A stretch of DNA of 51,385 nt from Tissierellia bacterium (GCA_012735215.1 JAAYHX010000012.1:1-51385), one strand, 5' to 3'; shown: positions 1 to 7,660, counted from the first letter of the stretch. Numbers and translations: made by a program. Notes: generated from the letters alone by a model not told the origin.

Positions 1-43
1 TCTGCTTCGATTTCGTATGCTTTTTTGGGCGGTCGCTTGATGT
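1..43 (+). repeat. DGR variable repeat (VR), 3' part
   Basis: Bases 1-43 align without gaps to 208-250. There are 33 identities and 10 mismatches. Nine mismatches (VR 4, 11, 16, 22, 23, 31, 35, 38, 39) fall on an A in the downstream copy, and one (15) is T to G. Nine of 12 template adenines differ, against one of 31 other bases. The 5' part of the VR lies outside the window. The GC-rich stretch at 27-36 occupies the place expected for the initiation-of-mutagenic-homing element. Confidence 0.9.
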
Positions 44-51
44 ATTTGTAA
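1..51 (+). CDS. DGR target protein, C-terminal end only
   Basis: Only the last 16 codons and the TAA stop are in the window, so the protein cannot be named. The frame is chosen because it aligns codon by codon with the Asn-rich reading of the template repeat downstream (VR ...SYAFLGGR against TR ...SNANLGSH). A short C-terminal extension (Leu-Met-Tyr-Leu) follows the Gly-Gly-Arg motif. In known DGRs the variable repeat encodes the ligand-binding face of a C-type-lectin-like fold at the C terminus. In a phage the target is usually a tail or receptor-binding protein; that function is inferred here from position next to a lysis module. Confidence 0.8.
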   Translation, partial: SASISYAFLGGRLMYL

Positions 52-62
52 TATGACTTTTC

Positions 63-277
63 GGGTAATGGTTAAAATTAGCATGATAGAATTACACACA
101 AAAAGTAAGAAGATTATACTAATTTGAATACTTCTCACTTACCTAATTTCAGTAGTAATTGGAATAATGCTTCTAATACTGGTACTTTCAATCTTCATGT
201 GAATAATTCTACTTCGAATTCTAATGCTAATTTGGGCAGTCACTAAATGTTTTATTTAACCAATGCAACCATTACCC
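63..277 (+). repeat. 11-base inverted repeat enclosing the TR
   Basis: GGGTAATGGTT at 63-73, just after the target gene, is the exact reverse complement of AACCATTACCC at 267-277, just after the TR. A transcript crossing the region could close into a stem enclosing the whole template. A short TGGC-ACTC-GCCA hairpin follows at 279-290. Whether the pairing has a function is inference. Confidence 0.5.
121..250 (+). repeat. DGR template repeat (TR)
   Basis: The part proven by alignment to the VR is 208-250. The segment back to about 121 is assigned because, read in the same frame, it keeps the typical TR character: an unusual density of AAT (Asn) codons, with motifs such as SNWNNASNTGTFN, ending at a TAA at 244-246. 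Asn codons AAY are favoured in TRs because random replacement of their adenines gives wide residue choice without stop codons. The exact 5' limit cannot be set while the full VR is unseen. It is presumably the RNA template for the downstream reverse transcriptase and is not itself translated. Confidence 0.85.
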
Positions 278-378
278 TGGCACTCGCCAAAACATAAAAA
301 TAATTTAAAAGTTGTACTGGTACATTTGAAAAAATGGAAGGTTTGACATTTAAAAAACATCAATAAGGATGGCATAAT

Positions 379-1437
379 ATGAAAAGATACGGAAACATAT
401 ATGACAAAATTTATGACATGGAAAATTTGAAACTTGCACACAAAAATGCAAGGAAAGATAAGTTATATTATAAAGAAGTAAAGATGGTTGATGCTGATGA
501 AGAATATTATCTTTCACAAATTCAAGAAATGCTTAAAAATGAAACTTATGAAGTTAGTGATTATGTAATATCAATTATAAATGATAAAGGTAAAGAAAGA
601 GAACTTTGTAAACTTCCCTATTATCCTGACAGAATAATTCAATGGGCAATTATGTTACAAATTGAATTTGTTTTCATTGAAGTATTTACTGACTTCACTT
701 GTGCATCTATAAAAGGAAGGGGAATTCATAAAGCATCAGGATTAATTAGTAAATATATGAATGATGTATATGGAACACAATATTGTTTGAAAATTGATGT
801 TAGTAAATTTTATCCAAATATAGACCATGACATTTTGAAGTTTTTATTAAGAAAAAAGTTTAAAGATAAAAAATTACTTGAATTATTAGATAAGATTATT
901 GACAGTACACCAGGTAATAAGGGTGTACCTATAGGATCTTATCTCTCACAATTCCTTGCAAATTTCTATTTAGCATATTTTGACCATTGGTTAAAAGAAA
1001 AGATGAAAGTTAAATATGTGGTCAGGTACATGGATGATATTGTAATATTACATCATTCTAAAAAATTCCTTCACTCATTAAAAAGAGAAATAGACAGATA
1101 TTTATGGAAAGAATTAAGATTAAAAGTTAAAGATAATTAGCAGGTATTCCCCACTGGAATCAGAGGTATTGATTTTGTGGGGTATCGTCATTTTTATGGG
1201 TTTAAATTGTTAAGGAAATCAACTTGTAAAAGATTTAAAAGACAAATGTTAAAAATAAGAAAGAAGTGTGAAGAAGGAAAAAAATTAACTTATTCTGAAT
1301 GGTGTTCTGCAAATTCATATAAAGGTTGGTTAATATGGTGTGATAGTTACAGGCTTTCTGAAAAATATATTACACCAATTCAAAAATATTTAGATGATTA
1401 TTACATTACAGAAATTAAAGAAAGGAAGGTTGCTTGA
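379..1437 (+). pseudogene. DGR-type reverse transcriptase interrupted by one in-frame amber codon
   Basis: This reading frame of 353 codons encodes a group-II-intron/DGR-like reverse transcriptase. Motif A is near residue 140 (KIDVSKFYPNID), the DGR-type Ser-Gln motif is at 190-191 (GSYLSQ), and the catalytic YMDD is at 217-220. Codon 254 is TAG at 1138-1140. The frame continues after it with QVFPTGIRGIDFVGY and a basic thumb region to the TGA at 1435. Family members have KDNWQVF here, so TGG to TAG explains the stop. The first 253 residues hold the catalytic site but lack the thumb. The start ATG at 379 has AAGGAT nine bases upstream. Either the element is recently inactivated or the amber is read through; I favour inactivation. 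No avd-like accessory gene lies between the VR and the RT. Confidence 0.85.
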
Positions 1438-1438
1438 T

Positions 1439-1699
1439 ATGAAGGATATGGGAATTGTTTATGGTAGTGCTTCACAAGCTGTTCCATTAATTATTGGAAA
1501 AGACACTGTTTATGAACACACTGACATTGAACAGGTATTTGAAGATCAAGAAGGAAATCCAGTTGATAATTTATACAGGTTTCATGAAATCCAATATGAC
1601 AAAGATGAATATATTAAAATTATAACTGAAAGAAGTAAAACTACAGAAATGACTTTGGACACACTTTTAACTGAAATACTTCCAAGTCTAATGTTATAA
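1439..1699 (+). CDS. Small phage protein of unknown function
   Basis: This 86-residue acidic protein starts one base after the reverse transcriptase stop, with GGAAGG as ribosome site at 1423. The ATG at 1439 is preferred over an in-frame one at 1394, which would lie inside the RT gene. No known domain is recognised. Its position between the DGR and the lysis genes, and the size of the next gene, suggest a minor tail or assembly protein of the phage. It does not look like the helical-bundle DGR accessory protein Avd, so I do not assign that role. Confidence 0.6.
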   Translation: MKDMGIVYGSASQAVPLIIGKDTVYEHTDIEQVFEDQEGNPVDNLYRFHEIQYDKDEYIKIITERSKTTEMTLDTLLTEILPSLML

Positions 1700-1717
1700 G
1701 AAAGGTGGTGATAAATA

Positions 1718-1888
1718 ATGAGTGCATTTATAGCAAGAATGATTTCAAATGAAGCAAAGATTTCCCTTGAAAAAGGAAAAGCAAAATATAAAGCTTATTT
1801 TGTAAACACATCATTATATTTGAACTGGAAATCAGAAGTTGACACCATCCTTGAAACTGATGGTTATGCAGAAGTAATTGTTAAGTAA
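1718..1888 (+). CDS. 56-residue phage protein
   Basis: This short gene begins at an ATG preceded by AAGGTGG at 1702-1708 and ends with TAA at 1886. The product is a basic, Lys-rich 56-residue protein (starts MSAFIARMISNEAK, ends EVIVK) without a membrane segment. It sits in a tight row with the gene before it (18-base gap) and is closed by a strong terminator directly after, as expected for the last gene of a late tail transcript. Function unknown. Confidence 0.6.
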   Translation: MSAFIARMISNEAKISLEKGKAKYKAYFVNTSLYLNWKSEVDTILETDGYAEVIVK

Positions 1889-1911
1889 TACAAATCTATT
1901 AAAACATAATA

Positions 1912-1960
1912 AAAACCCCTATATGACCATTATATGAGTTGTCAGATAGGGGTTTTCTGT
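1912..1960 (+). terminator. Rho-independent terminator
   Basis: An 11-base-pair stem (AAAACCCCTAT at 1912-1922 with ATAGGGGTTTT at 1946-1956) has a weak inner TGAC/GTCA pairing. It separates the DGR/tail part from the lysis genes and may work in both directions. Confidence 0.75.
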
Positions 1961-1988
1961 ATTCCATAAGTAAAAGGGGTGATGTCTG

Positions 1989-2282
1989 ATGACCATTGAA
2001 GTTGCACTTGTAATTTCAATTATATCTGTTGTATTTGGAATTTGGTCAGGGGTAACAAACATCAAAAGGAATGAAAAAAATGACACTAAAGCTGATGCAA
2101 CAGAATTAACAACTGTAATTGTCAAATTAGAAAATATAGGGAATGACATTTCTGAAATTAAAAATGATATGAGAAATGTAAAAGATGATATGAAAGACCT
2201 GAATGTTCGTTTGGTAAAAATGGAACAGCAAGTGAAAGTTTTAAACAAGACTGTATTCAAGGATGGTGCTTCCCATGAGTAG
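1989..2282 (+). CDS. Phage lysis-module membrane/coiled-coil protein (XhlA-like)
   Basis: This 97-residue protein has one N-terminal membrane segment (about residues 5-21) followed by a long heptad-rich coil (residues 40-88, LENIGNDISEIKNDM...). The layout matches the XhlA/hemolysin-type proteins encoded just before holins in Firmicute phages, where they assist the holin and endolysin. AAGGGGTG at 1974 provides the ribosome site. The assignment rests on architecture and context, not on a recognised motif. Confidence 0.55.
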   Translation: MTIEVALVISIISVVFGIWSGVTNIKRNEKNDTKADATELTTVIVKLENIGNDISEIKNDMRNVKDDMKDLNVRLVKMEQQVKVLNKTVFKDGASHE

Positions 2283-2511
2283 AAGATCAATAAGAAAAAA
2301 GAAGAATAGATTTTCTAAATTTATTGTTGCACTGATAATCCTATTAAATATTCTTTTCACTGGTGCTGTTTTATATGTATTCTTAAAAACAGGAAGTGAA
2401 CCAATGACCCTGGTGGGATGTTGGTTTGCTTTTACAACGGGTGAATTATGGATGCTTTCGAGTATTAAAAAGTCCAAAGTAAAAAAGGAAGGTGAAGATT
2501 ATGAAAATTAA
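2275..2511 (+). CDS. Small phage membrane protein
   Basis: This 78-residue protein overlaps the previous gene by eight bases. The ATG at 2275 (MSRRSIRKKK) is preferred to an upstream in-frame GTG-type start because the overlap is then a normal coupled one. The N terminus is strongly basic, one clear membrane helix spans about residues 15-37, and a second weaker hydrophobic stretch follows near 45-60. It probably belongs to the holin group of the lysis cassette; function unproven. Confidence 0.55.
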   Translation: MSRRSIRKKKNRFSKFIVALIILLNILFTGAVLYVFLKTGSEPMTLVGCWFAFTTGELWMLSSIKKSKVKKEGEDYEN

Positions 2512-2734
2512 TTGGAAACAGAAATTGACAAGCAGAAAATTTTGGGCAGCAGTCATTGGGTTTATCACTGCATTATTAGTTGCATTTGGTGTTGATGATT
2601 TAACTATTGAACAAGTTGTTGCACTTATAACAGCAGCTTCAACACTAATTGCTTATATTATAGGTGAAGGAATGGTTGATGCTGCAAGAGTTAATTCTCA
2701 AAATAAAGGTGATGATATAAATGAAAATAATTAA
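2501..2734 (+). CDS. Phage holin
   Basis: This 77-residue protein carries two membrane helices (about residues 13-30 and 38-56) separated by a short acidic turn (GVDDLT). The basic start, MKINWKQKLTSRKFW, is typical of small Firmicute holins. Holins form pores in the cytoplasmic membrane that let the endolysin reach the wall. The ATG at 2501 is chosen because AAGGAAGGTG lies at 2485-2494. It overlaps both neighbours (11 and 14 bases), so the lysis genes are translationally coupled. Confidence 0.75.
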   Translation: MKINWKQKLTSRKFWAAVIGFITALLVAFGVDDLTIEQVVALITAASTLIAYIIGEGMVDAARVNSQNKGDDINENN

Positions 2735-3677
2735 AAATCTTGTATCAACATCAAAATATAACATAAAATGTCCATATTCAATGAATGCAGAATTCATTGT
2801 TGTTCATAACACAGCTAATGATGCAAGTGCAAAAAATGAAATTGCTTATATGATTGGAAATAATAATCAAGTATCATTCCACTATGCAATTGATGATAAA
2901 GAAATTGTCCAAGGTATTCCTGAAAACAGAAACACTTGGAATGCAGGGGATGGTGGAAGTGGAAAAGGTAACAGAAAAGGATTATCCATTGAAATTTGTT
3001 ATTCCAAATCAGGTGGAAATAAATTCATTGAAGCTGAAAAATTAGCTGCAAAGTTTATTGCTTTTAAATTAAAAGAAAAGGGTTGGGATATAAGTAAAGT
3101 AATGAAACATCAAGATTTTAGCAAGAAGTATTGTCCACATAGAACCCTTGATATGGGATGGCAAAGATTTTTGAACATGGTACAATCAGAACTTAATTTA
3201 TTAAATAAACCTTCAACTGGATCATCAACTGAAAAAATTTTATATAGAGTTCAAACAGGTGCATTTAGTAAGAAGTCAAATGCAGATGCATTGCTTGCAA
3301 AAGTAAAAGCAGCAGGATTTGACACTTATATGGTTCAATCTAAAGATGGACTTTATAAAGTTCAAGTTGGTGCTTACAGTGTGAAATCAAATGCTGATGC
3401 TATGGCTAAAAAATTGAAAGCAAAAGGTTTCAATGTTTACATTACAACTGAATCAGGTTCACCAGTTACTTCTTCACCTGCACCAAAGAAAACATTGAAG
3501 GTTGGAAGTAAAGTAAAAGTCAAACCAGGTGCAAAAACTTATACTGGTGGAAACCTTTCAAGTTTTGTTTACAATACTGTTTATGATGTCATTCAGATCA
3601 GTGGAAACAGGGTTGTAATTGGTAAAGTAAAAGCAGTAACAGCAGCAATCCACAAAGATAATTTACTTGTTCAGTAA
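2721..3677 (+). CDS. Endolysin: N-acetylmuramoyl-L-alanine amidase with two SPOR repeats
   Basis: This 318-residue protein cuts the amide bond between muramic acid and the peptide stem. Residues 20-160 form an Amidase_2 domain with zinc-ligand motifs IVVHNTAND near residue 28 and KHQDFSKKYCPHR near 133. Two SPOR-type repeats follow (about 171-205 and 209-245, each starting YRVQ/YKVQ TGA/VGA F/Y S), which in this family bind denuded glycan. An SH3-like tail ends the protein at about 258-318. It starts inside the holin gene (14-base overlap) and is the last phage gene before host DNA. No signal peptide is seen, so export depends on the holin. Confidence 0.9.
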   Translation: MKIIKNLVSTSKYNIKCPYSMNAEFIVVHNTANDASAKNEIAYMIGNNNQVSFHYAIDDKEIVQGIPENRNTWNAGDGGSGKGNRKGLSIEICYSKSGGNKFIEAEKLAAKFIAFKLKEKGWDISKVMKHQDFSKKYCPHRTLDMGWQRFLNMVQSELNLLNKPSTGSSTEKILYRVQTGAFSKKSNADALLAKVKAAGFDTYMVQSKDGLYKVQVGAYSVKSNADAMAKKLKAKGFNVYITTESGSPVTSSPAPKKTLKVGSKVKVKPGAKTYTGGNLSSFVYNTVYDVIQISGNRVVIGKVKAVTAAIHKDNLLVQ

Positions 3678-3704
3678 TGAAATATCTGTTACTATTGTGT
3701 TACT

Positions 3705-3729
3705 AATGCATGTGATTTTATGCATTTTT
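3705..3729 (+). terminator. Terminator after the endolysin gene
   Basis: AATGCAT (3705-3711) and ATGCATT (3720-3726) form a seven-pair stem with an eight-base loop, running into a short T tract. It closes the phage late transcript. The prophage attachment site must lie near here, between 3678 and the fba promoter, but no direct repeat can be shown without the left end. Confidence 0.55.
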
Positions 3730-3755
3730 ACAGTTCATTAAAATTGAACAAACCC

Positions 3756-3785
3756 TTGAACTATAAGGAATATCAGGGGTATAAT
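3756..3785 (+). promoter_or_regulatory. Sigma-A promoter for fba
   Basis: TTGAAC at 3756-3761, an 18-base spacer and TATAAT at 3780-3785 lie 115 bases before the fba start codon. It is the best promoter in the spacer and marks where host sequence has certainly resumed. Confidence 0.6.
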
Positions 3786-3899
3786 TTTGAACATATCTAT
3801 GATATAATAAAAACTATAATTGATACTGTCTTGTCAATAGGATAATCTAACAGGTAGAGCTGATAAGAGGAGTAAATATAATAAAAGGAGGAAGGACAG

Positions 3900-4751
3900 A
3901 TGTTAGTTACAGGAAAAGAACTATTGGATCATGCTAATAAGCATGGCTATGCAGTTGGAGCCTTTAATGTAAACAATATGGAGATAGTACAGGCTATCAT
4001 TGAAGCGGCAGAAGAGACTAATTCTCCAGTTATACTTCAAGCTAGCCAGGGTGGAATTAAGTATGCAGGAGTTGAGTATATAGCACAATTGGGGAAGGTG
4101 GCTGCTGAAAAGGCAAAGGTTCCAGTAGCGCTGCACTTGGACCATGGTACTGATTTTCAACAGATAATGCTGTGCATAAGACATGGATTTACATCAGTTA
4201 TGATTGACGGTTCAAAATATCCATTAAAGGAAAACATAGATATAACAAAGAAGGTAGTGGAAGTTGCTCATGCTGTAGGTGTATCTGTAGAAGCAGAATT
4301 AGGTAAAATTGGTGGTACAGAGGATGACATAACAGTAGATGAAAGGGAAGCAACTTTTACAGATCCTGATGAAGCAAAACTATTTGTAGATGAAACAGGT
4401 GTTGATTCCTTAGCTGTAGCTGTAGGTACTGCTCATGGAGTCTACAAGGGAGAACCCAAAATAGACTTTGAAAGGATAAGAACTATTAAGAAATTGGTAG
4501 GTATACCCTTGGTACTACATGGCTCTAGTGGTGTGCCTGCAGAAGCTATAAAGAAGGCAGTGGAAGCTGGAATCAACAAGATCAACATAGATACAGACTT
4601 GAGAATAGCCTTTACAAAAGCTATGAAGGAATTCCTAAGGGATAATCCAGACAATATAGACCCAAGAAAGATACTTAATCCAGCAAGGGAAGCAATGAAG
4701 GAAGTCATCATAGAGAAGATGCATTTATTTGGTTCCAGTGGAAGAGCTTAA
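3900..4751 (+). CDS. fba: Class II fructose-bisphosphate aldolase
   Basis: The protein reversibly cleaves fructose 1,6-bisphosphate to DHAP and glyceraldehyde 3-phosphate in the cytoplasm. At 283 residues it has the normal length for the bacterial class IIB family. HLDHG at 79-83 supplies the catalytic Asp and a zinc His. Further zinc His residues are in TAHGVYKG near 178 and LHGSSGVP near 206, and NIDTDLR binds substrate phosphate. AAAGGAGGAAGG stands directly before the ATG. The transaldolase-like gene follows after 26 bases, and FBPase genes come next, so the cluster serves glycolysis and gluconeogenesis. Confidence 0.97.
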   Translation: MLVTGKELLDHANKHGYAVGAFNVNNMEIVQAIIEAAEETNSPVILQASQGGIKYAGVEYIAQLGKVAAEKAKVPVALHLDHGTDFQQIMLCIRHGFTSVMIDGSKYPLKENIDITKKVVEVAHAVGVSVEAELGKIGGTEDDITVDEREATFTDPDEAKLFVDETGVDSLAVAVGTAHGVYKGEPKIDFERIRTIKKLVGIPLVLHGSSGVPAEAIKKAVEAGINKINIDTDLRIAFTKAMKEFLRDNPDNIDPRKILNPAREAMKEVIIEKMHLFGSSGRA

Positions 4752-4777
4752 ATAAAAACAAAGGAGTTGCAGGTATA

Positions 4778-5422
4778 ATGAAGTTGTTTATTGATACGGC
4801 TAATGTTGATGAAATAAGGGAAGTAAGTGAGTGGGGAGTATTATCGGGAGTAACCACCAACCCCTCCCTTATTGCTAAGGAAGGCAGGGACTTTAAGGAA
4901 GTAATCAAGGAGATTGTAGAAATAGTAGATGGACCTATAAGTGCTGAGGTTATATCCCTTGATAAGGATGGGATGATTAAAGAAGCAAGAGAACTAGCTA
5001 GGATACATAGAAATATTGTAATAAAGATCCCCATGACTACAGAAGGCCTAAAGGCTGTTAGTGTATTGTCCCATGAGGGTATTAGGACCAATGTTACTTT
5101 GGTATTTTCAGCTAATCAAGCCCTGCTTGCAGCAAGGGCTGGTGCCACTTATGTAAGCCCCTTCCTAGGAAGGCTTGATGATGTTGGCAATGAAGGAATG
5201 GATATAGTTCAAGATATAGTTCATGTGTTTGGAATACACAATATATATACTGAGATAATTGCAGCAAGCATAAGAACTCCCATCCACGTAATAGAGGCAG
5301 CAAAAGCGGGAGCTCATATTGCTACCATACCCTACAAGGTATTTAAACAGATGGCCAACCACCCATTAACAGATATAGGAATAGAGAGATTCCTTAAGGA
5401 TTGGGAAGGACTTAACAAATAG
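4778..5422 (+). CDS. fsa: Transaldolase-like protein (TalC / fructose-6-phosphate aldolase family)
   Basis: This 214-residue protein is the short TalC/Fsa form of the transaldolase family. It starts [15 protein letters not shown], has the substrate loop [11 protein letters not shown], and carries the Schiff-base Lys in NIVIKIPMT near residue 83. It either transfers a dihydroxyacetone unit in the pentose phosphate pathway or acts as an aldolase on fructose 6-phosphate; sequence alone does not separate the two. It is in one transcript with fba (26-base gap, AAAGGAG before the ATG) and is followed by a terminator. The same order is found in Bacillus (fbaA-ywjH). Confidence 0.92.
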   Translation: MKLFIDTANVDEIREVSEWGVLSGVTTNPSLIAKEGRDFKEVIKEIVEIVDGPISAEVISLDKDGMIKEARELARIHRNIVIKIPMTTEGLKAVSVLSHEGIRTNVTLVFSANQALLAARAGATYVSPFLGRLDDVGNEGMDIVQDIVHVFGIHNIYTEIIAASIRTPIHVIEAAKAGAHIATIPYKVFKQMANHPLTDIGIERFLKDWEGLNK

Positions 5423-5447
5423 CAAGCTTTAGGCTTGCTTTTTTTAT
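5421..5447 (+). terminator. Terminator after the aldolase operon
   Basis: AGCAAGC (5421-5427) pairs with GCTTGCT (5433-5439), followed by a run of Ts. Confidence 0.85.
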
Positions 5448-5475
5448 TTAACATTTGCTCCATTTGTCCTATAAT
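5447..5475 (+). promoter_or_regulatory. Sigma-A promoter for the first glpX
   Basis: TTTAAC at 5447-5452, a 17-base spacer and TATAAT at 5470-5475 lie 30 bases before the ATG. Confidence 0.6.
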
Positions 5476-5505
5476 AGAAATAGAAAAATTAAGGAGAGGT
5501 GGAGT

Positions 5506-6495
5506 ATGGATAGAGATTTGGCTTTATCGCTGGTGAGAGTAACGGAAATAGCTGCCATAATATCAGGTAGATATATGGGTAGAGGAGACAAGATAGGGGC
5601 AGACCAAGCAGCAGTAGACGGAATGAGGGCTGCTTTTCAGCTGGTGAAGACTAAAGGAGAGGTTGTAATTGGAGAAGGGGAGTTGGATGAAGCTCCTATG
5701 CTCTACATAGGAGAGGAAATAGGAAGAGATCTTAATGTGGAAGCAGATATTGCAGTAGATCCCCTTGATGGCACCACCCTAGTGGCAAAGGGACTTCCCA
5801 ATGCCATGTCAGTTATAGCCATGGCTCCAAGAGGATGCCTACTTAAGGCTCCAGATACCTATATGAAGAAGATAGCTGTAGGGCCAAGGGCTAGGGGTGC
5901 AATTAACATTGATGCTTCCCTAGAGGAAAACCTACACAAGGTGGCAAGGGCTCTCAACAAGAAGATATCTGACTTGACAGTTATAATCCAGGACAGGGAA
6001 AGGCATAAGGAATTAATTCAAGAGGTAAGAAGGATTGGTGCTAGGATCAAGCTCTTTGCGGAAGGCGACGTGGCAGCAGCCATTGCAACCTGTTTTGAAG
6101 ATACAGGGGTGGATATAATGCTAAACATAGGGGGAGCTCCAGAAGGAGTTATTGCAGCTGCAGCTATAAAGTGTATGGGAGGAGACTTCCAGGGCAAGTT
6201 GATGCCATCTAGCAAGGAGGAAATGGATAGATGCAGACAACTTGGTTGGACAGATGAAAGGCTAAGTCAGAATATGTCCATAGAAGATCTAGTCAAGGGA
6301 GAAGATGTATTTTTTGCAGCTACGGGAATATCTGATGGGGATCTATTAAAGGGAGTAGTATATTATGAGAACAAGATAGCAAAAACCCACTCGGTGGTTA
6401 TGAGAGCCAAAACGGGCACCATAAGATTTATTGAAGCCTACCACAGATTAAATAAAAACGATATATTGGTAGAACTATTGAGAAAACACAGGTAA
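5506..6495 (+). CDS. glpX: Class II fructose-1,6-bisphosphatase, copy 1
   Basis: The protein hydrolyses fructose 1,6-bisphosphate to fructose 6-phosphate, the committed step of gluconeogenesis. This 329-residue member of the GlpX family has the metal-binding motif DPLDGTT near residue 85, GEGELDEAP near 55 and the GGAPEG loop near 205. The ATG at 5506 (MDRDLALSLVRV) is chosen over an ORF extension to 5455, because AAGGAGAGGTGG precedes it and the start matches copy 2. A close paralog follows 68 bases downstream. The protein has a slightly longer C terminus than copy 2. Confidence 0.95.
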   Translation: MDRDLALSLVRVTEIAAIISGRYMGRGDKIGADQAAVDGMRAAFQLVKTKGEVVIGEGELDEAPMLYIGEEIGRDLNVEADIAVDPLDGTTLVAKGLPNAMSVIAMAPRGCLLKAPDTYMKKIAVGPRARGAINIDASLEENLHKVARALNKKISDLTVIIQDRERHKELIQEVRRIGARIKLFAEGDVAAAIATCFEDTGVDIMLNIGGAPEGVIAAAAIKCMGGDFQGKLMPSSKEEMDRCRQLGWTDERLSQNMSIEDLVKGEDVFFAATGISDGDLLKGVVYYENKIAKTHSVVMRAKTGTIRFIEAYHRLNKNDILVELLRKHR

Positions 6496-6563
6496 ATATG
6501 ATATACTAGTTAGTGCGTGTTGGAAATATAGTATATAATAAACCACATTGAGGGGGGCTTTAT

Positions 6564-7535
6564 ATGGATAGAAATTTGGCTCTAAACCTAGTTAGGGTTA
6601 CGGAGGCGGCAGCCTTGGAAAGTGCCCGTCATCTAGGAAGAGGAGATAAAAACTTGGCTGATGGGGCTGCTGTAAATGGCATGAGAAAGATGTTTGATAC
6701 CCTTACCATTGACGGGGTTGTAGTCATTGGTGAAGGGGAAATGGATGAAGCTCCAATGCTATACATTGGGGAGCAAATAGGTAAGGCCACTCCAGGAAGT
6801 GTAAAAGTAGATATTGCAGTAGACCCATTAGATGGAACTACTGCTGTGGCTCAAGGAAAGGCCAATGCCATATCTGTAGTTGCTGTAGCACCAAGAGGAT
6901 GTTTACTTCATGCACCAGACATGTATATGAATAAGATAGCTGTAGGGCCAAAGGTAAAAGGAAAGGTCCATTTGGATATGCCTATAGAAGAGATCATAAG
7001 AAATACAGCAGAGGCTCTAAACAAGAGCGTATCTGATATTACTGTTACCATGCTTGACAGACCAAGGCATGAAAAATTGATGGAAGAGGTTAGAAAGGCT
7101 GGAGCAAGGATCAAGCTGTTCAAAGATGGGGACGTGGCAGCAGCTATTGCAACCTGTTTTGAGAATTCAGGGGTTGACATACTAATGGGAATAGGAGGAG
7201 CTCCAGAAGGAGTTCTTGCAGCAGCTGCTATTAAGTGTCTAGGAGGAGATTTCCAAGGAAGACTCCATCCATCTAGTGAAGAGGAAGTTGTAAGATGTAA
7301 GAATATGGGCATTGATTGTGTGGATAAGATATTTACCTTGGATGACTTGGTCAAAGGAAATGAAGTCATGTTTGCTGCTACAGGAGTTACTGATGGAGAG
7401 CTGTTAAAGGGAGTAGTTTATTACGAAAACAACAGGGCAAAAACCTATTCTGTAGTTATGAGGGCGGAAACGGGAACAGTTAGATTTATCGAGTCCATAC
7501 ACAGACTGGATAAAAAACCCGAGTATGCAAAATAA
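6564..7535 (+). CDS. glpX: Class II fructose-1,6-bisphosphatase, copy 2
   Basis: This second GlpX of 323 residues has the same motif order as the upstream gene (GEGEMDEAP, DPLDGTT, GGAPEG) and the same MDRxLAL start. The copies differ throughout, including in the connecting segments and third codon positions, so this is an old duplication. Copy 2 has AVNG and FTLDDL segments not present in copy 1. AGGGGGG stands before the ATG and a TATAAT-like box at 6534 suggests it may also have its own promoter. No residue of the catalytic motifs is lost in either copy. Confidence 0.95.
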   Translation: MDRNLALNLVRVTEAAALESARHLGRGDKNLADGAAVNGMRKMFDTLTIDGVVVIGEGEMDEAPMLYIGEQIGKATPGSVKVDIAVDPLDGTTAVAQGKANAISVVAVAPRGCLLHAPDMYMNKIAVGPKVKGKVHLDMPIEEIIRNTAEALNKSVSDITVTMLDRPRHEKLMEEVRKAGARIKLFKDGDVAAAIATCFENSGVDILMGIGGAPEGVLAAAAIKCLGGDFQGRLHPSSEEEVVRCKNMGIDCVDKIFTLDDLVKGNEVMFAATGVTDGELLKGVVYYENNRAKTYSVVMRAETGTVRFIESIHRLDKKPEYAK

Positions 7536-7660
7536 TATTATTGACTATTTTAGGCAATAATGATAATATTAATTGGAAACTTACCTATCAGACATTTCTT
7601 TTTGTATCCCAGTATGGTTGTAGATTGCAAAAGAAGAGGCTTTTTTATAGCACATATATA

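Noticed and set aside
256-441. Minus-strand ORF of 61 codons over the DGR spacer
   Set aside because: It lies opposite the template flank and the RT start, has no ribosome site, and its product is low-complexity Phe/Cys-rich.
1138-1140. Amber as a programmed pyrrolysine or recoded codon
   Set aside because: The position is Trp in the family and one base change explains it. No sign of recoding machinery is in the window.
1439-1699. Avd accessory protein of the DGR
   Set aside because: Too short, acidic and not a clear helical bundle; position downstream of the RT is not typical.
2854-3045. 63-codon ORF inside the endolysin gene
   Set aside because: Different frame within a conserved amidase domain, no ribosome site.
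6908-7369. Long minus-strand ORF opposite the second glpX
   Set aside because: Shadow of codon bias in the real gene; similar shadows occur opposite prfA, tsaC and flgK.
5506-7535. Assembly duplication of glpX
   Set aside because: The two copies differ in many codons and lengths and have different flanks.
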